This document shows positions 33,896 to 41,360 of a stretch of DNA of 41,360 nucleotides, piece by piece. The stretch covers positions 1 through 41,360 of the forward strand of contig JAENYF010000028.1 in assembly GCA_016841905.1 (NCBI GenBank). Reading direction: 5' to 3'. The translations under genes were made by a program, and so were the position numbers. This DNA is from Desulfoscipio geothermicus. Its GTDB lineage: Bacteria > Bacillota > Desulfotomaculia > Desulfotomaculales > Desulfallaceae. A model generated the notes under the pieces. The model ran no database searches. It saw only the letters and a list, made by a program, of their open reading frames with translations, and was not told where the DNA came from. The stretch's first letter is position 1. Each line of letters begins with the position of its first letter.

Positions 33896-35987
33896 ATTGA
33901 TCGAAAGTTGACCAGGTGCTTTCCGGCAGCAGAGCGATAATCAGCGGAGTGTCGGAGCCGCTGGGAGGGGTATAGATAAATTCCTTAGTCTGGCCGGCTT
34001 CAAGTACGCCCAGTGTGGCGGCTTTTTGCAGGCCGGTAAAGTGGCCGGTTTCCGGGACTTTGTAAACCTGACCGCCAGCTGCTTGAAAGGCTGCTTTAAA
34101 TATGCTGCCCCGTGGATTTAACAACACGCCGGTTTTTTCCGGGGCGGTGATTTTAACCCGGTAAACTACACCGTAATTGCCGATGTTCCGGATCGTTTCC
34201 CCGGTCAAGGGGTCTGTTCCTTCCACCCAGCTGTCGTGGCCGGGTTCTTCCAGCCCCAGGGTGATTTTTTCAGCATTGCTGCCGGCTTGGATGTTCACCA
34301 GGCAGTCGGAAGTGGGGAAAACGCCGCGCACCTGCTGTTGATTACGGGGCAGAACAGGTAAGGATAACAGGTAATCAATCTTTTCCCTTAATGTTTCCGC
34401 CGGTGTTTTGACCGGAAGCGTTGGGCCGGCTTCAGCATTATCCGGTTCCGGAAGGACCATGCTGTCTGCTGGATTAAAGCCGGTAATTGAAGCAGATTCC
34501 GCTGCTGCACCTGAGCTGTCCGTAGCTCCGGAAGTCCGGTTGGCTTGGCCGACACCGTTGTTTGTGGGTGACTCACCGGCGTTGCTTGAGCTTGTCCCGT
34601 TATCATCCATTGATGATACGTTGGTGGCCGGGGTATCGGTTGTGTATGGTAACGGGTCAGTCTCTGGATCCGGCTCAGGCGCTTTCTCCGGACCCATGAT
34701 CACACTGAGGGTAATGGTACCATCTACCTGGTAGTCCTGCATGCCGGTGACCGCTTCGCCTTTATTCAGGAAGCGCACGCCTTGGTTCAAGATAAGCTTT
34801 TCACCGGGGTTAATCGTGATATCTGGTGCTGCCTGGGAGCTCAAGTAGCGCATTGATACAACCTGCCCTAGGTTCATGTAATCATTTACCGGGCCGCCTT
34901 CACCGGACTTAATTGTTTTCAAGGTTACGGGCACGAGATTATTGTTTTCGGCTATGACATATAAATACTGTTTTTCGTTGGCGCCATTCACGTGGTGATA
35001 GAAAAATCTAAAGTTCCCGGATGCCTCACTTTGGTAAAGGATACCAGGCTGGGCGACTACCTCCGGGCTGTTACTCATATGCAGGACTGTCCCGGTCCGC
35101 TCAAAGGTGGTGTTGGTATTGGCAGTAAAGGTATTGAATTTAACATTGTCAAGGTTTTCGAATAATTCACCGTAAACCGGCTGAGATAATTTAAAAACCA
35201 TCTCGCTTATCAGCTTTTCATTGGCTACAGTAAAGTTTGTAGTGGCAGTTTCACTCCAATTTCCTGCAGCGTCCTGGATCCTTAAAGATAAAGTATATGT
35301 ACCGGGCCGGAAAAAGGCGCGGGCTTGTCCGGTCCTTACCTGCGTGTCATCCAAAAGCCGATAGCTCCACTCCTGTACCGTGATGGTTTCCCCGACTTCA
35401 TTATCATAAGAAAAATTGTATTTGGCCTCTTCTCCGATTTTAAGCACATTACTTTGCAGTCCCAGAGAAGTGATCACGGGTGGCAGGTTAATGGGTTCTT
35501 CTTCTGCTTCCTCTGTCTTTTGCTCAGTGATGGTTATGGTCTTGGTCGTTGGATCAAAGACAACCTGCACGTTAAAATTTTCGGCCAAGAAACGCAGGGG
35601 CACCAGAGTGCGCCCGTCTTTGACAAAAGGCGGGCTGCTTAGTTCTACTTCCTGGTCATTGACCAGGGCCTGCCCCGTGGCCAGGGAAAGTTTGATTTGT
35701 GTCGCACCTTTGTTTATTTGCACCAGATTAGTTGCTGCTTCCCATTGCACCGCGGCACCCAGGGCCTGTTCCGTTACGAAGCGGATGGGCAAAAAGGATA
35801 CTCCATCCGCAACTACCGGCGGTATCTCCAGCTGGTACGGTACATTGTTCAACAGCGCAGTGCTGCTGCCCAGGGTTAATTGCAACTTGGTAGAGGTCAC
35901 TGCTGTGGCGTCCTCTGCAAAACAGAGGCCGGGGGCCGCCAGCAGGGCAGATATGGTTAAGAGGGTGCAAAATTTCCTAAATTTCAT
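33894..35987 (-). CDS. Secreted stalk-domain protein with PKD-like domain
   Basis: The 697-residue protein starts with a signal peptide (about residues 1-24, likely cut after CFA). Two copper-amine-oxidase N-terminal (stalk) repeats follow at about 35-95 and 96-156, with the diagnostic SFLPIRFVTE and RTLVPLRFLAE motifs. A PKD/Ig-like domain comes next (about 168-255, QEWSYRLLDD, TYTLSLRIQDAAGNWSE). The middle has no motif I know. A Ser/Thr/Asn/Pro-rich linker (about 430-520) leads to a C-terminal domain. Stalk domains are common in envelope proteins of spore-forming Firmicutes. There is no LPXTG or C-terminal membrane helix, so it is probably wall-associated or released. GGAGG precedes the ATG. 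Confidence 0.85.
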   Translation of the reverse strand: MKFRKFCTLLTISALLAAPGLCFAEDATAVTSTKLQLTLGSSTALLNNVPYQLEIPPVVADGVSFLPIRFVTEQALGAAVQWEAATNLVQINKGATQIKLSLATGQALVNDQEVELSSPPFVKDGRTLVPLRFLAENFNVQVVFDPTTKTITITEQKTEEAEEEPINLPPVITSLGLQSNVLKIGEEAKYNFSYDNEVGETITVQEWSYRLLDDTQVRTGQARAFFRPGTYTLSLRIQDAAGNWSETATTNFTVANEKLISEMVFKLSQPVYGELFENLDNVKFNTFTANTNTTFERTGTVLHMSNSPEVVAQPGILYQSEASGNFRFFYHHVNGANEKQYLYVIAENNNLVPVTLKTIKSGEGGPVNDYMNLGQVVSMRYLSSQAAPDITINPGEKLILNQGVRFLNKGEAVTGMQDYQVDGTITLSVIMGPEKAPEPDPETDPLPYTTDTPATNVSSMDDNGTSSSNAGESPTNNGVGQANRTSGATDSSGAAAESASITGFNPADSMVLPEPDNAEAGPTLPVKTPAETLREKIDYLLSLPVLPRNQQQVRGVFPTSDCLVNIQAGSNAEKITLGLEEPGHDSWVEGTDPLTGETIRNIGNYGVVYRVKITAPEKTGVLLNPRGSIFKAAFQAAGGQVYKVPETGHFTGLQKAATLGVLEAGQTKEFIYTPPSGSDTPLIIALLPESTWSTFDQ

Positions 35988-36136
35988 AATTAACCTCCAA
36001 TGGCATATTTCTTCTTAAATAGACGTTTTTCGACTATAAAAAGTTGCATGCATTATGCCTATTGGTGTGTAATTATTTTTTGGTAAATTCTTGTTTACAA
36101 TGAAGGAGTGGGGATGCTTGTGGTTTAGATATGACA

Positions 36137-36168
36137 AAGGCGGGATCATGTGAGCATTGTCGCGCCTT
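36137..36168 (-). terminator. Terminator of the KaiC/V4R/kinase cluster
   Basis: On the minus strand AAGGCG (36163-36168) pairs with CGCCTT (36137-36142), with further imperfect pairing inside and TTTGTC after it. It overlaps the histidine kinase stop codon and separates the cluster from the stalk-domain gene. Confidence 0.6.
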
Positions 36169-37192
36169 AACCAGCCGGCAATAACACCGTCACTATTGTA
36201 CCTTTTCCCGGTTCACTCTGAATCTCGATCCGGCCGCCGTGATTTTCAATAATTTTTTTGATGATGAACATGCCCAGGCCGGTGCCGTTTTCCTTGGTGG
36301 TGAAAAAAGGGTTAAACATGCTGGTCATAGTTTTCTCATCCATACCCATGCCGGTATCTCTAGTGATAACTTGCACGATTTTTTCATTGCTGTTCCAGGA
36401 AGCTTGCACAAATATCTTGCCGCTAAAGGAAAGAGCCTCAAAGGCATTTTTCAAGATATTAAGGAATACCTGTTTAAGCTGGTCACTATCGCCGAAAATG
36501 TCCGGGATGTCCCTGGCCAGGTCCAAGTTGATCTCCAGCTTGCGGAGAGATGCTTCATTTTCAACCAACATGGTCACATCGGTGATTATTTCCACAATGG
36601 AACACGGGGTGCGTTTGGCATATCCCGGTCTGGAAAGCTGTAGAAAATCTGAGATGAGGTTGTTAACATGTTCTAACTCAGCTCTGATTATGCTTACATA
36701 TTTTTCTTTTGGGGTTCCCGTCAAGTCCTCCTGTAATAAGGTCATAAAGCCGCTGATAACGGTAAGGGGGTTGCGAATTTCGTGCACCATTTCCGCTGCC
36801 ATCTGTCCTAATATGGCCAGTTTCTCAGCTTTAATAACCGCTCCTTCCAATTCATGCTGTCGTCCCGCCGGTATGAATACTGCTGCGGCACCAACCGGGT
36901 AACCACTTTTGTCCCTGATGAGATAGGTGCTGGTTAAACAGTTAGCAAGGCCAGTAAACGGAAGCACTGCCCTGGGGTTCAAGTCTTTAAATTCCTTGCC
37001 TGTGGCGAGGGTTTGCCGTAATTTATTGGGGGTGTTCAGCGGCTGGCCGATAACCTCGTTCTCTTTTAGCCCGGTCAACCTGGACAGTGCCTGGTTGAAC
37101 AGGCATATCTGGCCATTTTTATCAATCATTAGTAATCCAATGTTTAAGTTAGCAATGGCTAGGCTAGACCAGCTTTCTGCTATTTCCACCAT
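36167..37192 (-). CDS. Cytosolic PAS-domain sensor histidine kinase
   Basis: The protein has a PAS domain (about residues 8-95, NIGLLMIDKNGQICLFNQAL), a HisKA dimer domain with the phospho-acceptor His near residue 137 (MVHEIRNPLTVISGFM), and a HATPase domain with the N box (NILKNAFEAL), G1 (DTGMGM) and G2 (GTGLGMFIIKK). There is no membrane helix, so it senses an internal signal. This layout resembles sporulation kinases that phosphorylate Spo0F. ATG 37192 is preferred, as GGAGG lies nine bases upstream, giving 341 residues; a longer frame starts at 37222. It follows the small winged-helix gene by 36 bases. No response regulator is adjacent, so it is an orphan kinase. Confidence 0.93.
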   Translation of the reverse strand: MVEIAESWSSLAIANLNIGLLMIDKNGQICLFNQALSRLTGLKENEVIGQPLNTPNKLRQTLATGKEFKDLNPRAVLPFTGLANCLTSTYLIRDKSGYPVGAAAVFIPAGRQHELEGAVIKAEKLAILGQMAAEMVHEIRNPLTVISGFMTLLQEDLTGTPKEKYVSIIRAELEHVNNLISDFLQLSRPGYAKRTPCSIVEIITDVTMLVENEASLRKLEINLDLARDIPDIFGDSDQLKQVFLNILKNAFEALSFSGKIFVQASWNSNEKIVQVITRDTGMGMDEKTMTSMFNPFFTTKENGTGLGMFIIKKIIENHGGRIEIQSEPGKGTIVTVLLPAG

Positions 37193-37228
37193 TAAACTTA
37201 TCCTCCACTCGGCTAAAACCATTCCAAG

Positions 37229-37528
37229 CTACCATAAAGGTGTTTTAGAATGGTTTTTAGGATACTCATCCTTAAAGTAATTGTTTATCAGGTCACCGTT
37301 GCGCAGGCGGTAAATGGTCATCTTTTCAGTACCGCCTATCTCTACAATGCCCAGAGCGCTCAGGGTAGTAAGAGCCATTTCGACCTCATGCTTGGGGCGG
37401 TGCAAGCGGAGGGCTAAACCGTCTGCTGTATCCCGAGTATGTGGGTTGGCTTGAAAAAAAGTTAGTAACTCAATCCGGAGTATACTAATGGTAATTGCGT
37501 TTGGTGCTTGATCCAATTCAGAGGTCAT
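37229..37528 (-). CDS. Small winged-helix protein
   Basis: This 99-residue protein is predicted to be a single winged-helix domain: helices around ISILRIELLTFFQANP, a recognition region TADGLALRLHRPKHEVEMAL, then TTLSALGIVEIGGTEKMTIYRL as helix and wing. It may bind DNA or act as a protein-interaction module within the kinase system. Its ATG overlaps the V4R gene by four bases (ATGA), with AAGGTGG upstream. It has no close named family that I recognise. Confidence 0.82.
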   Translation of the reverse strand: MTSELDQAPNAITISILRIELLTFFQANPHTRDTADGLALRLHRPKHEVEMALTTLSALGIVEIGGTEKMTIYRLRNGDLINNYFKDEYPKNHSKTPLW

Positions 37529-38538
37529 GAGGCGCCACCTTCTTCTGGCGAATGCTGCGGCAGAGGTAAAGCAAGGAATTCACAGTAATCTGCACCCATT
37601 GACTGGCAGGCCATTTCTTCGCAAATGATATCTTTTTGGAAGATGACACTAAGAGAGCCGGCTAAAACTCCCCGCAGCATATCACATTCCACCTGTGGAG
37701 TACGGTAGAGATGCCCGTATTCGTTGGCGGTGTCGGCCCAAAAGGAATCGTGACACCGGATCTGTACTCTAGCCTGGGATTGACTGTATGAAACCATCTC
37801 TAATTTGCCTAAACCTAGATTGGTTAGTTCCTCAAGAAGTCGTTGCAGACATTCCTGCTGGCTGAGAGATGACTCCTGGGCCTTGCCGGCCAGGCTAAGT
37901 CCCGACTGGTACCCGGCATCATAAAGTACGTGTTTTAAAACTTGAGGTGCGTGCTCTCTAATGGAAGCCATCAGGGAAGCATAGGTTTTTTGGCGGAGCA
38001 GAAACGCCCGGTGTCCTGCCATTTTAATGATATGACTTTCTCTGGTAACGATTTCTTCCTTCGGCCGGGTGCTGGGTATAAGCTTGCCGTAGCAGAACCC
38101 GTCCGCAGCCATATCTACTGCTGCAAAATATTTATTTTCTCCAAGTACATGGCGTAAAATAGCCTGAAAAGTACTGAGACGGATACAATTCTTGAGAGAC
38201 AAGCCTTCTTCCCGGGTGCGCTGGCAGTACTCCCGATAAACGCACTTATTAGTTTGAACAGACATGAGCAGGCTTTCCTTGGCTTCCTCTAAAGAGTAAT
38301 CCCCGGCATGTAAGAAACCTACGCTGTCCATGACCTTCAGATAAGTTCCGCAGATATCTAGGGGCTTTTTGGAAGACAGCTTGGAATCATCCCAGTACTC
38401 GTCGATAAAGTATTGGACGGATCCGATGACAAACTGTTCCATCCAGTGATGGCCGCTAAAGGGCACCTGATTCATGGTATTACCCATGCTTAAGAACATA
38501 TAATTCATTATTTTCTTGGCAATCTCGTTATCACTCAT
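37525..38538 (-). CDS. V4R-domain sensor-like protein
   Basis: The C-terminal half (about residues 185-325) is a V4R (4-vinyl reductase) domain, a fold that binds small hydrophobic ligands. Its signature is clear: VECDMLRGVLAGSLSVIF, then EEMACQSMGADYCEFLALP with Cys 311 and 319. The N-terminal 165 residues are an unfamiliar, mainly helical domain with cysteines at 63, 99, 105, 118 and 149 (CVYREYC, KNCIRL, GFCYGK), possibly a metal or iron-sulfur site. The total of 11 cysteines in 337 residues is high. It overlaps both neighbours by four bases, which ties it to the KaiC ATPase and winged-helix genes. I infer a ligand or redox sensor. Confidence 0.83.
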   Translation of the reverse strand: MSDNEIAKKIMNYMFLSMGNTMNQVPFSGHHWMEQFVIGSVQYFIDEYWDDSKLSSKKPLDICGTYLKVMDSVGFLHAGDYSLEEAKESLLMSVQTNKCVYREYCQRTREEGLSLKNCIRLSTFQAILRHVLGENKYFAAVDMAADGFCYGKLIPSTRPKEEIVTRESHIIKMAGHRAFLLRQKTYASLMASIREHAPQVLKHVLYDAGYQSGLSLAGKAQESSLSQQECLQRLLEELTNLGLGKLEMVSYSQSQARVQIRCHDSFWADTANEYGHLYRTPQVECDMLRGVLAGSLSVIFQKDIICEEMACQSMGADYCEFLALPLPQHSPEEGGAS

Positions 38539-39254
38539 TCGTACACCCCCGTATCAGCAGCCACCAAAATACCATAGATGGGGCTAATGGTAAACGTATG
38601 GGTGGATGAGATATATTGCTGGCTTTTTATCTTACCTATCTTCATTTGCCGTACGGGATTATATCTGGAGCCTGTAAAGCTCATTTTCAGGATAAAATTG
38701 TACAGGTGGCTGGCGATGGTAATCAGCCGGGGATCTAATACTCCGTTGACAAAGATATCCATGGTAAGAATTTCTTTTTTCTTCAGCTGTTTGATGCGGG
38801 TCCGGTGAAAATCGATAACCTCCGGAATCACTAAATTGGTTAACAGAGTACTTAAGCTGTCCACCACTAACCTAACCCTGCGCCCCGCAAAGCTACTTAG
38901 TACCTCCGATTCCAGGGCCAAGTACTTCTCAAGGTGGCGAAGATCGGTGAGGAAAAATTTTTCTTTACTCTCCTCTTCTTCGTAAGCATCTATAAATACC
39001 AGCCGGCCTGTTTCTTCATAGGCTGGAGTGCCTACTTTAAAGCTTAACAGGTGCTCACGCATTACCGCGGGAGGTTCATCGCAGGCCACATAGACACAGG
39101 TATCGCCGCAGCGCAGCCCCTCTTTAATAAATTCCCCTGCCAGTACCGTCTTACCGACACCGGAATCACCTTCAATCATAATTTGGGAGCCATAAGACAG
39201 CCCTTGTTCCAGGCTGCGATCCAACCCCTCAACCCCAAAATAGGCTCTATGCAT
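38535..39254 (-). CDS. Single-domain KaiC-like ATPase
   Basis: This 239-residue RecA/KaiC-family protein has Walker A GDSGVGKTV at residues 29-37, a catalytic acidic region CDEPP (59-62, with Asp-Glu rather than Glu-Glu), and Walker B RLVVDS at 128-133. The C-terminal part (HLYNFILKMSFTG, VRQMKIGKIKSQQ) resembles the KaiC segment after Walker B, in shortened form. It is not a clock KaiC: no KaiA or KaiB is present and there is only one domain. AGGAGG precedes the ATG; it begins five bases after the two-domain KaiC and overlaps the V4R gene by four. Confidence 0.88.
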   Translation of the reverse strand: MHRAYFGVEGLDRSLEQGLSYGSQIMIEGDSGVGKTVLAGEFIKEGLRCGDTCVYVACDEPPAVMREHLLSFKVGTPAYEETGRLVFIDAYEEEESKEKFFLTDLRHLEKYLALESEVLSSFAGRRVRLVVDSLSTLLTNLVIPEVIDFHRTRIKQLKKKEILTMDIFVNGVLDPRLITIASHLYNFILKMSFTGSRYNPVRQMKIGKIKSQQYISSTHTFTISPIYGILVAADTGVYE

Positions 39255-39259
39255 GTTAA

Positions 39260-40642
39260 CTATCCTCCTAACCTGGGGAAAGCCTGTGTACCCGAAGAGT
39301 TGATCTCAAACAGGTGATAGCCCATGGCATGGTTTACTCCCCGCATTTTATAAATTTCCATCTGTCTCACCCGGCGGTTTTGTAACATTTTTGACTTGAG
39401 CAGGATGGTGCCCTGCACTATCGAATGAATGACCTCTAATTTCCCGCCGCTTTCAACTTCCCAGGCTGGGCTGATCAATAAAGTGGTACAGTTGAGCTTG
39501 TTGAGCAGGGAGACCAGAAAATAAATTTTTTCATGCAGCACGGATATGTTATCGATACGAGAAATGAATGAATAAATAGAGTCCAGCACCACACGCCGGG
39601 CGCCAAAAGCTTTGATTTGCTCGCCCAGTCTGATGATGGTCTCGTCAATTTCCATCTCTGCAAGAGACGAGTATAAAACCTTGATTAAGTTCTGTTGCTG
39701 TAGTGCGTCCAGATCCCAGCCAAAGTGCCGGGCGTTGTCCAATAACTGGGGCGGGGATTCTTCAAGGGATAAAAATATGCCCTTCTCCCCGTAATCCAGG
39801 GCTCCCTTGATCAGGTACTGCAGGCTCATTACAGTTTTACCGGTGCCTGAGCCGCCGGCTACTGCCACACTGACGCCCCTTGGCAGCCCGCCCCGCAATA
39901 AATCATCCAGTCCGGGCACACCGGTGTGCACAATACTAGCATCCTCTGTAACTGCATTATTTATATCAATGGCTCCCAAGGCAAAAACCTTGATGCCTTT
40001 CTCAGTAATACGGAAGGTGTGCTTGCCGGGGATATGCTCCTGGCCACGGGTTTTACAGATTTCCAGCACCCGGAGTCGGTGCAGACCCGGTGTTTCCTTG
40101 TTTTCCAGGCGAATTGCGGCATCCACTACATATTCTTCAAAGGCGTAATCTCTTTGCCCGTCACTTTCACGCTCTTTGATTAAAAATGAGGTTAATCCTA
40201 AACGGCGTAGCCCATTGCAAAAGCTATAAACTGACCTGCGCAGCAAGATCGGATCGCTAATTACATTGCGGAAATGGCTGATGCTGTCCACCAAAATGCG
40301 CTTAGCGCCAACCTCGCGCACAACCTCTTCAATTAGGTTAACTTCCGGGTCATTGAGCACTTCGGGAGAGGTACATAAAATACGCAGCTGGTTAGCCGCC
40401 TCAAGGGCCTGAAGGTCCCAGCCAAAGTTAAGGGCATCGCGATATAGAGACTCGGGTAATTCCTCACAGGTAACAATTACCCCCGGCTCGTTAAACTCAG
40501 TAATGCCGTGATAGACGAACTCGATGCCGAAGGTAGTTTTACCTGCTCCGGGTACTCCTTCGATTAAAACTGAATTTCCCTGGACAATTCCGCCGTAAAC
40601 AAGTTTATCAAAGCCATTTATCCCGGTCGGTATGGTGTGCAA
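39260..40642 (-). CDS. Two-domain KaiC-like ATPase
   Basis: The 460-residue protein carries two RecA/KaiC domains. The first has Walker A GVPGAGKTT (29-37), CEELPESL with paired Glu (59-66) and Walker B RILVDS (115-120). The second has GGSGTGKTV (263-271), LEESPPQL (293-300) and RRVVLDS (349-355). Each ends with the KaiC-type basic strand (KTRGQEHIPGKHTFRIT; YKMRGVNHAMGYHLFEI). Both ATP sites look functional. It is shorter than cyanobacterial KaiC, and no KaiA/KaiB is present. The start is TTG after AAAGGAGC. It is the first gene of the cluster, 36-43 bases after a sigma-H-like promoter. Confidence 0.92.
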   Translation of the reverse strand: MHTIPTGINGFDKLVYGGIVQGNSVLIEGVPGAGKTTFGIEFVYHGITEFNEPGVIVTCEELPESLYRDALNFGWDLQALEAANQLRILCTSPEVLNDPEVNLIEEVVREVGAKRILVDSISHFRNVISDPILLRRSVYSFCNGLRRLGLTSFLIKERESDGQRDYAFEEYVVDAAIRLENKETPGLHRLRVLEICKTRGQEHIPGKHTFRITEKGIKVFALGAIDINNAVTEDASIVHTGVPGLDDLLRGGLPRGVSVAVAGGSGTGKTVMSLQYLIKGALDYGEKGIFLSLEESPPQLLDNARHFGWDLDALQQQNLIKVLYSSLAEMEIDETIIRLGEQIKAFGARRVVLDSIYSFISRIDNISVLHEKIYFLVSLLNKLNCTTLLISPAWEVESGGKLEVIHSIVQGTILLKSKMLQNRRVRQMEIYKMRGVNHAMGYHLFEINSSGTQAFPRLGG

Positions 40643-40684
40643 AGGAGTAGCTCCTTTCTAGTTGCAGTAAAGGTTGACCATTAT

Positions 40685-40713
40685 AAATTCGACATATTTC
40701 CCGATATTCCTTG
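40685..40713 (-). promoter_or_regulatory. Candidate sigma-H promoter of the KaiC/V4R/kinase cluster
   Basis: On the minus strand AGGAATA (40705-40711, preceded by CA) and GTCGAATTT (40685-40693) are 11 bases apart. This fits the Bacillus sigma-H pattern RnAGGAwWW - 11/12 - RnnGAATww except for the first purine. The start codon follows at 40642, leaving a short leader of about 36 bases. An overlapping TATAAT (40680-40685) lacks a -35 partner, so sigma-A use is less likely. Sigma-H drives sporulation kinase genes in Bacillus. Confidence 0.55.
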
Positions 40714-40779
40714 CTAATCTGGTAAGCACTTTTAAAATATGCAAGTTTTGAGATGACAGATAAGCAATAAAAATGCTGA

Positions 40780-41360
40780 TTACCTGGTAAAAAATACAAT
40801 GTCCTCCAGTTTGGCGTTGGCCACTTGGGCAATGCAGGAGCATTTAATCTTTAACAGAAAAAAGATTTTGTCTTTGGCCAGTTCTTCATGCTCTAGGGTT
40901 TCGAAGTTAGCTTGGCCTTTGGAGATGACCAGGTTTGACTGCTCAAGCAGTTCCCTTACCTCGTTGGGGATTTTGGTCAGGGGCAGGCCCAGGTACGGGG
41001 AACCTGTGGTGAGCACCGTGGCAAATTGGTCCATACCTGCCTGCCTGGCATCATCCATAGTGGCATCGTTTAATATGGGGCTATCCTTAACCAGATAAGT
41101 AACTTTTTTACCCCGGCCGGTTAATTCTTCTGCCAGTAGCCGGTCAAAAACTATCTCACCGGCATTGTCCCCGATGATGAGCACACTGTCTGTGGCAGCC
41201 AGTTTTTTCACGAATCTAGGATAATCGTCTCTGGAGAAACCTTCTTTTAAACTGTATTTCAGGCTGGCGTCAATGTCATAATCTTTCTTAATACCCAAAT
41301 CGATGATGTTGCCGGCAACGGATATTTTTAAAGCGTCATAAAGCTTATTGGTGGATTTTT
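40780..41360 (-). CDS. DUF89/ARMT1-like metal-dependent phosphatase-type protein, C-terminal part
   Basis: The frame is open to the window edge, so the N-terminus is missing; 193 residues are seen. Typical DUF89 motifs are GNIIDLG near the edge, GDNAGEIVFDRLLAEEL with the metal-binding Asp and Asn, and SKGQANFETLE. Family members are metal-dependent phosphatases thought to remove damaged or surplus sugar and cofactor phosphates. The end LEDIVFFTR is conserved in style. It lies 137 bases upstream of the KaiC cluster on the same strand, but the sigma-H-like promoter in that gap suggests a separate unit. Confidence 0.85.
   Translation of the reverse strand, partial: KSTNKLYDALKISVAGNIIDLGIKKDYDIDASLKYSLKEGFSRDDYPRFVKKLAATDSVLIIGDNAGEIVFDRLLAEELTGRGKKVTYLVKDSPILNDATMDDARQAGMDQFATVLTTGSPYLGLPLTKIPNEVRELLEQSNLVISKGQANFETLEHEELAKDKIFFLLKIKCSCIAQVANAKLEDIVFFTR

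Noticed and set aside
35416..36018. 200-residue plus-strand frame
   Set aside because: Antisense to the stalk-domain gene; its composition mirrors the opposite strand.
36258..36902. 214-residue plus-strand frame
   Set aside because: Antisense to the histidine kinase, whose domains are clear.

Overview
The window looks like a chromosomal segment of a spore-forming, anaerobic Gram-positive bacterium of the Peptococcaceae/Desulfotomaculum-Pelotomaculum type. This is inferred from gene content: a glmS ribozyme, cdaA-cdaR, a stalk-domain protein, anaerobe-type CoA-transferases, a cimA/leuBCD route to isoleucine, KaiC-like ATPases and a candidate sigma-H promoter. Base composition is mixed, with GC-rich housekeeping genes and AT-rich gaps. 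GTG and TTG starts are common, and several genes look better with a start other than the longest open frame. No tRNA, rRNA, CRISPR array, prophage or intact insertion sequence was seen.

Region 1 (1-10552, + strand) is a branched-chain amino acid operon: ilvB (cut by the window edge), ilvN, ilvC, a second ilvB paralogue, leuA, leuC, leuD and leuB, then cimA after a hairpin. CimA next to LeuBCD implies that isoleucine is made from pyruvate through citramalate. Two details stand out. The second IlvB has Leu where the first has the substrate-selecting Trp. The IlvC cofactor loop is acidic and one residue longer than usual, which suggests NADH use.

Region 2 (10570-22456) holds larE and a diverged larC (nickel-pincer cofactor synthesis), then c-di-AMP and amino-sugar metabolism: cdaA-cdaR, nagB, a winged-helix/nucleotidyltransferase protein, a membrane-anchored YvcK, glmM, a glmS ribozyme and glmS. 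The familiar cdaA-cdaR-glmM order is interrupted by about 4 kb.

Region 3 (22457-30409) contains an AT-rich gap with stem-loops, a VWA (CoxE-like) protein, a TraB-family membrane protein, and three tandem CoA-transferase paralogues. Each paralogue ends in its own near-identical terminator, and patchy identity among them suggests gene conversion.

Region 4 (30410-41360, all - strand) contains an orphan carB, a secreted stalk-domain protein, and a compact five-gene cluster: two-domain KaiC ATPase, one-domain KaiC ATPase, V4R protein, small winged-helix protein and cytosolic PAS histidine kinase. The first four genes are joined by 4-base overlaps or a 5-base gap. A sigma-H-like promoter sits about 40 bases before the first start codon. 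This is the best candidate for an undescribed system, perhaps a ligand-gated ATPase module feeding the sporulation phosphorelay. A partial DUF89 gene closes the window.
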